Origin: Euonymus europaeus
Lineage: Eukaryota > Streptophyta > Magnoliopsida > Celastrales > Celastraceae
Direction of reading: 5' to 3'
NCBI GenBank assembly: GCA_963580455.1
Contig: OY756968.1
Coordinates: 4,129,544-4,193,543, forward strand
Length of the DNA: 64,000 nucleotides
In this document: one piece after another, positions 49,385 to 58,894 of the stretch
Numbering within the stretch: the stretch's first letter is position 1
How the letters are laid out: every line of letters begins with the position of its first letter
Translations under genes and position numbers: made by a program
Notes under the pieces: generated by a model
Database searches by the model: none
What the model saw: the letters and a program-made list of their open reading frames with translations, nothing else
What the model was told of the DNA's origin: nothing

Positions 49385-52300
49385 ATGGATTTACTCTCAG
49401 TCTCGTCTCCGGCGGCCTCTCGTTTTCCTTCTCTGAAACCCTCATTCAGAGGCCCAAAACAATCCCAACTCACCTTTTCTTTGACATATAGATCTCGTGT
49501 TAAAGCCTCCATTAAATCCCTACAACAACCGATATGTTCATCCAACTCCAAAAGCCTCACTCTGACGCTGCCTCCGGAGATTTCTTCTTCCGCAACTCAG
49601 ACGCCGGTCACGGCCATGAGAGGTGCGGATTCCGACCCCATGAGCCTTTTGCTTAGAGAGCGGATTGTTTTTCTTGGTAACCCCATTGACGACGTTGTGG
49701 CGGATTACATTATTAGCCAGTTGTTGCTCTTAGATGCCCAGGATTCTACCAAGGATATCAGGCTATTCATCAACTCTCCTGGTGGCTCTCTCAGGTCCTT
49801 TTTTTCAATCCTTATTATTATTTTTTCCTTGAATTTTGACTGATGGTAGAATTGGGTATGCTTGAATTTTCGAGCTAGTGTTCATTTGAGATTCTGGATG
49901 CTCTTGTCTAGTTAAGTTTCGACGCCTTTATTTGATTGCGAGAGTATGTGTTTCTTTTTTGAACTTTAAGCTGCTATTACAAGGAGGATTTGTTTGTGTT
50001 TTTTACTCTACGTTTTTTTATAGGTTTTCGAACCTGAAGGAATCTAGGAAAAAGAATTAAGATGTGGGCATTGAAGAGAGAATGAGAGAGGAATTTCTCT
50101 GCTACAGCTATTGAAAAAAAATGCACTTTTTGTTAGTCTTGCAAATTAGACGGGTGGTCATTGACACTGGACTCTTAGGAAAGCAATTTGGGTTTTGCGT
50201 ACTGACTAGGGATGGATTAGTGGATGTTTGAAGTTAAAGAGATACTTGATTTCAGAAGCTGAGTTTCTAGAGTTTCGATTGCAAGGAAATGATAAACTTA
50301 ACTGGGGGTTTGAGTTGAATTTGGTATGGACTGATTGAGATTGGGGGTTATGTACAAAGAAGAAAAACTGGAATTTTTCTCTGCATTTCTTTTACCATTT
50401 ATAAACAGCCAATTTCTTAGCTTTTACTTTCCTGCATCCCAAAATTTTGGTGAAGGCGAAGTGGCTCCATTTGATTATTTGATATTAGTTCGCATAAATA
50501 AAGGCCCTTAATATTTCGTTTTTCTGGCACGTGGAGAATATATACATGTGTGTGTGTGGGTATATTCATGTTTTCCTAATTCTGATAGACTATACTCCTA
50601 AAGTACCTAAGAAACAATTAAAAATATTTACACAAACATATTTATGCATGTATACTTTGACTATGACAAAATATGTAGGTTCCTATAGACTCTAGTGAAA
50701 AGTCGGACATTGGATTTGAGACTCGTTGAATTTCATACATTATTAGGTTAAAAGAATGCTCTTATCTTGTGTTTCCACTTGTTTTGTAATGCTTTTCGTG
50801 GGTACCTGCATCTTGTCTTTAGATTTTTTTTTTGAATGAAACGATTTTCTCTGGTAATTCTTCTTAACTGCTTCTATTTTTGCAATGATTGAAAAATTCT
50901 GAGGGATTTTTTAACACTAAAAATGCCAATTAGCCGATTGGGAGGATTTTTTCCCTGCTACAATAGGGATTCGGCTGGATATGGAGCCAAGACATGGGCT
51001 ACCAAATGTAAGTGTTTATGAGAATATGAAGAGGATATTTTGTGGAGCAGGGTTGCGTCTGTTGAATATGGAGTAGGAGGTGATTGCACAGTAGCTGAGT
51101 GGGCAACTCTGTATTGTGGCAAGCAGCTATTATATTTGTGTCTAGAAGAGGGTTAGTAACAGATTGAATGGATTTTTTTTAAGGTGGGATTCGTTGATAC
51201 GCGTGGAAATGTTTTGAAAATTATTTGCTACTCCTTGATGTTTATATATGTGCAGGCAAAACTGAGAAACAGTAGATCATCTTTATCTTCTTGATTCGAT
51301 GGAAGATGAATATTTTTGCTACAAATTGCTGTTATGTACTAGAGCAAAACTCAGAAACGTTAGATCATCTTTTACTTCGAAGTTGGTTGCTAGATAAGTG
51401 TAGAAATGTGGCCGAGTGGTAGAGTTGCAAGGGTGCAACCCAAAGGTCACATGTTTAATTCTTAGGAACAATCTCTCTACATATTATGTGGATTAAGGTC
51501 TGCATGCATTTTGTTTGTCTTCGACCCCACCCACTGTAGGAACCTTGTGCACTAGAGTTGTTTACCTTTATGATGTTGAATAAAAATAGTCAGAACAGCA
51601 TTTCCATGTATTATCAGGGTATATCGCAGGGTGTGCACTAGGGATTAGGGATTGATTGGTGTAAACAGTTGGATCCCTACATGCGGTGCTGTTTTTTCAG
51701 AGACATTGTGGGGGCATTGGAGTGGATACCTCAATGAATCATTTGGCTGAAGATTCGCTTCCACTCCATTATTCCTGGGTTCTGTTGTTCATTTATGTAG
51801 TTAGACATATGGTACCAGTGTATTGATTTTGGTGCATCTTCTTAGGGTCGATTATTACATGAATGAAATATTTTTTTGGTTCATTCAGAAAACATATGTT
51901 TTACTCAAAAGTTAAAACTCTAATCAAGACTGATGCAAGCTCTTAATCCACTATTGTCATTTAAGATTCTGATATGATAATTTTTATTTTTTGGAATAGA
52001 TTAGAGCTTCGTGATAAAGTCTTAATTTTCCAAATAGAAGCTGAATAGGAAAAAGTAAATAAGCTTGTCCTCTCACAGTTAGAATGGGTAAGGTGGCTTG
52101 GTGTTCAATCCATCTGAGTTATGTGGTCTAGTTGGTTGAGAAATGCAGGAGTTTTTGTGATGTGGGGCTTACTTAAGAGATTATCTTTGATTTGGTAGGA
52201 CATTTTTTTTCCTTGCATCTTCCAGGTCAAAGTACAATGGGTTTTTTTTCTTGAATTTCGAAATAGGTCTTTAGATGGGTAAGGTTTAGATTGGATAGGA

Positions 52301-54000
52301 TGCATCCGGACCATAATCCAATATCATAAGAACTATCCATTCTAGACCCATATCTGTTGAATTTTCTTAATCAGAAACTATAAGATCTGTGAATTGTCGA
52401 ATAGACATTCTGATGTTTTGACCTGATGTGGACCTTCTCTCTCATCAATAATTCTGCTTCTGGCATTTTCTTCAAACCTAACCGCAATTTTTATTCTCCA
52501 AATTCAAACTTGATTATTTCTTTAAAACCCAGTTTTTTTTATCAATTTCTTCGAGCTCTCAATTTTATTTCAATTTTCATATAACATCTATGCTGAGAAC
52601 ATTATGATGATATCAGTTTTATGCAACACCCCTTCCTTTCGAACTATTCCAGCACGGTCATTCTAAGATAGAGTCCCACTTGACCTCAAGGAGACACCTG
52701 AAGACCAGTGTCATTGCTGTCTGCTATAGCCGAGAACCATGGGAGGTCTAGAACAAGATTTACTGTAAAAAGGTTGAAGCAAGAGGAAGAGAAGAAAAAT
52801 CAGAAAGAACATTAACTGTTTGTGATATTTGAGAGCATATGACTTAGAAACCGAAGGAGGCGAAGCTGAGGGCATGGTGGGTTCTGTAGCACACAGTTAG
52901 GATTATCTTCATTGCATATTATATATAGTACATGTGCAATATTTAAGTGCTATGTATAGCTTCATATATTATATGATATTTAATAACTAGAATATATGAC
53001 AGAAATAAAGTTACCGGTTCTGTGTATTAGTAATATCCGGACCTATCTGTGAGTATTCAGATGATCAAATTCAGGTCCTATGAGGGTAAACAGGTCTATA
53101 TTTACACTCAAGACCCAGGTGATTGGTTCCAAATTTGGATTGGGTAATTCATTGATAGACATATAATTGAATTCATTAGATTTTGGGTATATAACTTGTT
53201 CTTCTTTGGTTTTTTATTTTATTTATTTTTCACGTTCTCTAGTACCAGGTTGTGCCTTTCATATTTTTGCTTTATTGTTATTTGATATTACCATTTACAA
53301 AACATTATGCTTTGTAAAATATTTTAATTTTGTTCAGTCTGGCTGGTAATTTATTGGTTCAAATGTCTGAATGATTCTTCTATTATTTGGACTTTGGACT
53401 TAGGACTTAATATTTGTTTGGTACCTTTGATGAGATTCTACTTTTTGGATGTTAAAATGATACTTGTTTGTTCAACATTTCCCCCCACTGATTTGCTTTT
53501 GCTCTTCTTGTATCAGTGCTACGATGGCCATCTATGATGTTTTGCAGCTTGTAAGGGCTGATGTTTCGACAGTCGCCCTTGGTATTGCGGCTTCAACAGC
53601 TTCAATAATTCTTGGTGGTGGAACAAAAGGCAAGCGCCTTGCAATGCCAAACACTCGAATTATGGTTCATCAACCTCTTGGAGGAGCAAGTGGGCAAGCA
53701 ATGGATGTGGAAATTCAAGCACGAGAAATAATGCATAATAAGAATAATGTCACGAGCATTATTTCAGGTTTCACTGGTCGGCCATTTGAACAAGTCCAGA
53801 AAGATATCGATAGGGATCGTTATATGTCTCCAATGGAAGCAGTTGAATACGGAATAATTGATGCTGTAATCGATCGTGATAGCATCATTCCTTTGGTTCC
53901 TGTGCCAGAAAGGGTAAAACCAAAGTATAATTATGAAGACATCCGCAAGGATCCAAAGAAATTTTTGAACCCGGATATCCCAGATGATGAGATATATTAG
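49385..54000 (+). CDS. CLPP4: Chloroplast ATP-dependent Clp protease proteolytic subunit 4
   Basis: Two exons, 49385-49794 and 53517-54000, give 297 residues; Arabidopsis ClpP4 is 292. A Ser-rich N-terminus (about 1-65) looks like a plastid transit peptide. The ClpP fold follows: [38 protein letters not shown], then the serine protease triad Ser163 (GIAASTAS), His188 (IMVHQPLGG) and Asp237 (DRDRYMSP), all present. The C-terminal extension ends IPDDEIY, a ClpP4 mark. ClpP4 joins ClpP3, P5 and P6 in the non-ClpP1 ring of the stromal Clp core, degrading unfolded stromal proteins handed over by ClpC. The 3.7-kb single intron is long and holds a SINE. The start ATG is the first in frame before [15 protein letters not shown]. 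Confidence 0.95.
51405..51592 (+). mobile_element. tRNA-derived SINE in CLPP4 intron
   Basis: A box GTGGCCGAGTGGTAGAG, GTTGCAAGGGTGCAACCC and B box-like CACATGTTTAATTCTTAGG, with a 3' body ending TAGAGTTGTTTACCTTTATG. It belongs to the same family as the copy at 28556-28772. The strong Ser/Leu-tRNA-like GGCCGAGTGG supports tRNA origin. Confidence 0.8.
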
Positions 54001-54976
54001 TTTGTGCCATTTGTGACAGGTAATTTATCATCACTATGTACTATTATGGATTCATTGCATAGAACTTGTTGTTTAATAGAGCAATAACTTTAGTGCCTTC
54101 ATTGTTTTGTGAGGCAAATATGGATTCTTCTATAACAGTTTTTGAGAATGGATGTTTGAACTCTGAACAAGAAAAACCTCCCAGCTTTTTTACTTCTTCT
54201 TCTTCAAATGATTGATTATGCTGATCTTCTTTTCTTCAAAAGCATATTTTAAGTTTTTAACATTTTGGAATGTCGTATGCTCTTGAAACTCCATGTCTTC
54301 TTTCTTTGTGGTCTCTGCATCTGCATAGAGTTATTTTGGTCCTTGAAGATTGTGTATTTCCATCTTGTTGATTGAGAATTGTAAGGTGGACAGGATTGTG
54401 TTCAATTGCAGTATTTCTGGCTGTTGAACAAGAAACATCTGGTAGAAAATATTTCTGCAGCGATTATCAATCCGATATGTTAAGGTGCATCTATGATCCT
54501 CAATTTTGTATTGCTTAACATTAGTGTTTGGAATTTGTAAGGAACACTATTTTTGAGATGTTACAAATGGAATCTCGGGCCGTGATGTAGATTTTCTACC
54601 GCAGGGCCGGTTGTCGATGGCTTTTAGGATTTTTAATATTTTTCCAAATTTGGAAAAGTTATAACAATCGGACGATATTTTTTTATTGGAAATAAAAATC
54701 AAATTAAACATGAAAAATATTTGATTATTATGTATCATTGTATATAAATCAAAAGACATTTCATATGGTGTATAATAATGCCCTACTGTTTATAAAACAG
54801 TGCAACAATTCATAAAAAAAATTAAAAAAAAATAGAAACTTGGTTTTCAGTCTGCCAAGGATACGGGTTCATAAAAAAACCTGATACCTAATTCCTTTTG
54901 GATGAGATAGGAAAATACTTAATTGCTATTTATTACATTTTCATATACATAATTAATTCGAAAAGTATGAGATTTT
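54001..54976. other. CLPP4 3' region and spacer
   Basis: The first few hundred bases are likely 3' UTR. The rest is AT-rich, with no gene recognised. Confidence 0.4.
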
Positions 54977-55161
54977 TGTTAGATTTTCTGTATCAAATAT
55001 TTTTCTTATTCAACAAGCATTCATTACATTTAGTTATATATAAGATCAATACAACAACTATGCCTAACATCATGCCTAACATATGGCCTAACATGCCTAA
55101 CATGTTTGACTTTGTGAGCAGTGGTCGGTGGATGATGCCTAAACCGACAATACATTTCACA
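54977..55161 (-). repeat. 3' LTR of the gag-only element
   Basis: 185 bp, nearly identical to 57297-57481. It contains several copies of ATGCCTAACAT, a short internal repeat. Confidence 0.92.
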
Positions 55162-55309
55162 CCCTCCCTCAAACTGAAGATGATTGCATAGAAATCATCA
55201 AAAGTTTGTCAAAGGAAAAACAGAAATGGAGCAACATAAAACAAAAGCAGACCACACGGCTAAAATAAGATCACAATAATTGATAACACAGAGCAAAAAC
55301 CAAAACCAG

Positions 55310-55575
55310 ATGAACTATCAGCAAACCAGAACGCCTTTATCGCAACAAAAGCAGAGCCATTAACCAGAAGCAGAAGCAGAATCAAAACCAGAAGACAAAT
55401 CGAAACCAGCAAAGTCAGAACCAGAGCCAGAAAAAGCAGAACCAGAACCAGCAAATCTAGAACAAAACAGAACCCAAAAATAAACCAGCCGGAACCAACA
55501 AACGCAGAACCAGAACAGAACCCGAAAAGAAACCAGAATCAGCAAAATCAGAACCAGAACCAGAACCAAAACCAG
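55310..55575. repeat. degenerate CAGAAC/CCAGAA repeat
   Basis: Dozens of imperfect ACCAGAACCAGAA-type units lie between the gag stop and the 3' LTR. On the minus strand they read as TTCTGGTTCTGG, giving only Leu/Val/Phe-rich spurious frames. Confidence 0.8.
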
Positions 55576-55580
55576 CAACA

Positions 55581-56579
55581 TCAGGCGATATCCCAATCGG
55601 CTTCCCTGACTTCCATTTCTGACAAGGAAGCTTGCAAACCAGAATTACTTGTAGTCAATGCAGATGCAGACGACGAAAAAGTAATCATCTGTTGAAGGTG
55701 GTAGAGTTGAGCACGAAGATCGGTCAAATCAGGGATACTCTCAGTAACGGTGAAAGCAGGAATCTTGCCAAGAGATGGAGATAAAACACCTTTATTCGGG
55801 CATTGATTTTTCCAATGTCCTTTTTGATGACAGAAGGCACATTCGTCCTGGGAAAGACGACCCCGAGGACGAAAACCAGAAGTAGAACCAGAACCAGAAG
55901 GAGTAGATGACAGTGGAGATGCTAGAAAAACAGATGGGGTTGAACTCATTGAATTGCCAGTCTTAAGTCTAATTTCTTCAGACTTAAGTTCCCGCACAAC
56001 CGCATCAACGGTAGGAAGAGGAGAACGATGTAAAATATTTCCACGGAGAGTTTCAAATTGACTGTCAAGGCCAGCAAGGAATTTAGTAAGACGTCCGTCT
56101 TCCCTAAATTTCAAGTAATCAGTAGAAGCTTTAAGACTTTCCGGTTCCATCAAGGCCAACTGATCCCACAAATTAGTAATTTCTCCATAGTAGTCCTGTA
56201 TCGATCGCCCCTGTTGTCGAATGTACATAATAGCCAAATCTAACTCATACCGTTTGGCAATGTTAACTTCCTGAAACAATTCAGATAAATAGTTCCAGAC
56301 AGCTTTGGCAGTGGTATATTTGTTGGCAAACATCATACCAATTCGAGATTCCACAGAGTTATGAAACCAAGTGAGTATTTGAGCATTTTCAGAATCCCAA
56401 CTTTTAATAGCCACGGCAAACCCTTCCTTTGTGTCATCAGTAGGTCTATTAATAGACCCCGAAACATAACCCCATTTTTTTCTCCCAATGAGAAAATTTT
56501 TCATCACATTAGCCCAGTAGGGATAATTATCACCAGTCAGACGAACATTAATCGAATGGATGCGATCATCAGAGGCCAT
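55581..56579 (-). CDS. Copia-type gag polyprotein of the non-autonomous element
   Basis: 332 residues, unbroken. The N-terminus has the gag pre-domain pattern VRLTGDNYPYWANVMKNFL. The UBN2/Retrotran_gag core follows, with VWNYLSELFQEVN, YRQQGRS-like IRQQGRSIQDYY and KFLAGLDSQFETLRGNIL. A CCHC zinc knuckle, CAFCHQKGHWKNQC, lies near residue 250. The frame stops at WDIA with no protease or pol behind it. It should form virus-like particles and package RNA. That the frame is intact suggests recent activity or selection for gag function. Confidence 0.9.
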   Translation of the reverse strand: MASDDRIHSINVRLTGDNYPYWANVMKNFLIGRKKWGYVSGSINRPTDDTKEGFAVAIKSWDSENAQILTWFHNSVESRIGMMFANKYTTAKAVWNYLSELFQEVNIAKRYELDLAIMYIRQQGRSIQDYYGEITNLWDQLALMEPESLKASTDYLKFREDGRLTKFLAGLDSQFETLRGNILHRSPLPTVDAVVRELKSEEIRLKTGNSMSSTPSVFLASPLSSTPSGSGSTSGFRPRGRLSQDECAFCHQKGHWKNQCPNKGVLSPSLGKIPAFTVTESIPDLTDLRAQLYHLQQMITFSSSASALTTSNSGLQASLSEMEVREADWDIA

Positions 56580-56599
56580 TATTTTTATTTTTATTTTTT

Positions 56600-56790
56600 A
56601 TTTTTTTGGCTTGGGCCTGAACTGGCCCAAACGATGAGCCCAACTAGATTTGGCCTGGCCCAAATAATGAGTTGGCCCCTGAACTGGCCCAAACGTTGAG
56701 CCCAACTAGATTTGGCTGGCCCAAGTAATGAGTTGGCCTGGCCCAAAGAATGAGTTGGCCTGGCCCAACCCAAATGAAGAGCCCAACTTG
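56600..56790. repeat. GGCCCA-rich tandem repeat in element leader
   Basis: At least six GGCCCAA motifs occur in imperfect repeats of about 60 bp, with recurring units such as GAGCCCAACTAGATTTGGC and AATGAGTTGGCC. They lie between the primer site and the gag start. GGCCCA/TGGGCC is the plant site II motif bound by TCP factors. Confidence 0.8.
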
Positions 56791-57296
56791 CCCTTCTGTG
56801 ACTCTATTCGGCTGGCCGAAGGCTGACTCAGTTGCTCCTATTCGATGAGACTGGAGGTTGCGAAACCAGATCGTGTAACAAGCGAACCAACAGAGAGCGG
56901 ATCGTGAGAGGATCGTGCAATCCACTGGAACCGGACAGAGATCACGCAGCTCCCGATCGACCCAGACGAAGGTCACCGATCACCGAACTCCACCAAACCA
57001 GACGCAACAGATGGAGATGACGCAGAGGATGTCGATCGAAGAACCAGACAACACCGACCAAACCAGATGGCAGACACAACAGACGACGCCGATCAAACCA
57101 GACGGAGGAAGCGGCGCAGCAGAGGTTCCAGACCAGAGGGAGGTTCTGCATTCGCACAACCACCGAACCTGCAGCGGAAACGAGGAACCAGATACGGAGC
57201 GCGAGATCGAAACCAGAAACAGAGATCAAAACGGAGAAACCAGAAACGGAGATCAAAACGGAGGTCGAAACCAGGAATCCTCCGCCTCCGATACCA

Positions 57297-57481
57297 TGTT
57301 AGATTTTCTATATCACATGTTTTTCTTATTCAACAAGCATTCATTACACTTAGTTATATATAAGATCAATACAACAACTATGCCTAACATCATGCCTAAC
57401 ATATGGCCTAACATGCCTAACATGTTTGACTTTGTGAGCAGTGGTCGGTGGATGATGCCTAAACTGACAATACATTTCACA
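57297..57481 (-). repeat. 5' LTR of the gag-only element
   Basis: 185 bp partner of the left LTR. It is followed on the plus strand by the ATTTT target duplication. Confidence 0.92.
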
Positions 57482-57606
57482 ATTTTCTCCAAATTTGGTC
57501 TAATTGCATAACTAACCCTAAGAACCAAAGGAAAAAAAAACTAAACAACATTTGTCTGAGTACAGGATGAAGTTTACTTAACCAGATCAAACATCATAAT
57601 ATATTA

Positions 57607-57864
57607 TTTCCTTCGTCCAATTTTAATTATCTTTTTTATTTTACACACAGTTTAAGAAATTATATAACTCCCCTTTAATTTGACATTTATACGCTCATTT
57701 AATCTAAAAAATAATTAATGTGTATAGTTATTTAGCTTTTCAATTTAAGAATAAATAAGCATAAAATGAGAAAATAAAAAAATAATTTTAATTAATTGAA
57801 ATGGTCATGTATTTTGGGACATTCCAAAAAAGAATAGTGAATAATTAAAATGAGACGGATGAAG
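57607..57864. mobile_element. Stowaway-like MITE
   Basis: 258 bp, AT-rich, flanked by TA on both sides (57605-57606 and 57865-57866). The inverted ends TTTCCTTCGTCCAATTTTAA and CTTCATCCGTCTCATTTTAA match at about 19 of 24 positions over their full length. They resemble the CTCCCTCCGTCC ends of Tc1/mariner-derived Stowaway elements. No coding capacity. Confidence 0.8.
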
Positions 57865-57879
57865 TATTAAATTATTTTC

Positions 57880-58561
57880 TTTTTTTTTTTGATAACAAGA
57901 GTAACCATATCATTAATCAATAGCTGAAGGTAATACATCAGAAGCAACAAGATGAGAGAGCCAAATAGGAGAAGGATTTAAAGGAGAGAGCTCAACATCT
58001 AAAGACAATGCATAACAAGCTACAGCATGGGCAACACCATTGCTCAACCTGCTGGTATGAACAAAAGAAACCTGATTAAAAGCTGCAGCTAAAACCTTAC
58101 ATTCCATAATAACGTCTCCAAGACAGGTTAAGTCCTCTTTAGCGCCATTCATAGCAGCCACCACCAGCTGAGAATCACATTCCACAATAATCCTATGCAC
58201 ACACAGATCACGGGCTGCCAGTAACCCCCTCCTACAAGCCATCGCTTCGACGACCACAGCAACATCATAAAGCCCAGGATAAGGCGTGGCAATGCCACAC
58301 AGCAGGGCTCCCATTTCATTACGAATAACAACACCGGAGCCAGACCGAAGGCTATCAAAATCCAAGGATCCATCCAAACTTATTTTTAAAAAATCAGCAG
58401 GTGGGGGAGTCCAAACGTGACCTCTATGCTGATGTTCGCCCACAGAAGGCAAGACACCAACACGGCCAGTATTGCCTGGAACTTGTGCTTTCCTAAACTC
58501 TTCAAGAAAATTGTCAGCCTCCTGGACCACATCGATAGGAAAATTGTCAGCCTCCTGGACT
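57880..58561 (-). mobile_element. 5'-truncated LINE copy with RNase H domain
   Basis: The minus-strand 3' end is a run of ten or more A (57890-57880), the poly-A tail of a LINE. Upstream is an open frame with RNase H. The reverse transcriptase part is missing. A 33-bp in-frame duplication carrying VQEADNF lies at the truncation point (about 58507-58561). Confidence 0.8.
57913..58530 (-). CDS. RNase H-like (RVT_3) domain ORF of LINE
   Basis: 205 residues without a break. RVT_3 signatures: WTPPPADFLKISLDGSLDF, GSGVVIRNEMGALL, EAMACRRGLLAARDLCVHRI, VECDSQLVV and FVHTSRLSNGVAHAVACYAL. The acidic residues expected of the active site are visible (SLDG, EAMA, ECDS). In full LINEs this domain follows reverse transcriptase and a zinc-binding segment, and removes template RNA. 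Here it stands alone, so expression is doubtful. Related stand-alone RNase H genes exist in plants. Confidence 0.75.
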   Translation of the reverse strand: MVQEADNFLEEFRKAQVPGNTGRVGVLPSVGEHQHRGHVWTPPPADFLKISLDGSLDFDSLRSGSGVVIRNEMGALLCGIATPYPGLYDVAVVVEAMACRRGLLAARDLCVHRIIVECDSQLVVAAMNGAKEDLTCLGDVIMECKVLAAAFNQVSFVHTSRLSNGVAHAVACYALSLDVELSPLNPSPIWLSHLVASDVLPSAID

Positions 58562-58894
58562 TCTTATTTGTGAATCTTTTCAATCCAGAATTTAAGGATG
58601 GGTTCGGTATTTTTTTCCTATTTTTCAGACAATGTTTTTTCTCTTTTAAAATTATTTTTCGGAGTTATTTTATGTTTTCTGAAAAATGAAAACAAAAAAT
58701 ACGCGGACAAATATACCAAACGTTTTAAACCCGACCCATATTGATGGTGGGCCATATCACAATTATGGGAGACCCAGAGTACCCTCCACATGGCGATACT
58801 CACGAGGAATGCATTTGCTTATTACCACACGGCACTCTACGTTATAGAGAAAGAAGAGTAGCAGAGCAGATTACCAGTGAAAGGAAAAACAAGC
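58562..58894. other. ACBP promoter and leader
   Basis: About 330 bp before the acyl-CoA-binding protein ATG, with a GA-rich leader near 58847-58870. No clear TATA box seen. Confidence 0.4.

Larger units (their letters stand above)
54977..57481 (-). mobile_element. Complete-ended gag-only LTR retrotransposon (TR-GAG-like, Copia)
   Basis: Two 185-bp LTRs (54977-55161 and 57297-57481) start TGTTAG and end TTTCACA on the plus strand, with only a handful of differences. The 5-bp target duplication ATTTT flanks both sides (54972-54976 and 57482-57486). Transcription reads right to left: TGGTATCGGAG, an initiator-Met tRNA primer site, abuts the right LTR at 57296, and the polypurine tract GAGGGAGGGTG abuts the left LTR. 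The only protein is a Copia-type gag; protease, integrase, reverse transcriptase and RNase H are absent. This matches the non-autonomous TR-GAG class known from plants, mobilised by a helper. Confidence 0.92.

Noticed and set aside
54977..55161. ATGCCTAACAT repeats as a possible CRISPR-like array
   Set aside because: The short repeats lie inside a plant LTR, without regular spacers; CRISPR is not expected in nuclear plant DNA.
56915..57511. 198-codon plus-strand frame across the LTR element leader
   Set aside because: It is antisense to the element, crosses the primer site and LTR, and is low in complexity.
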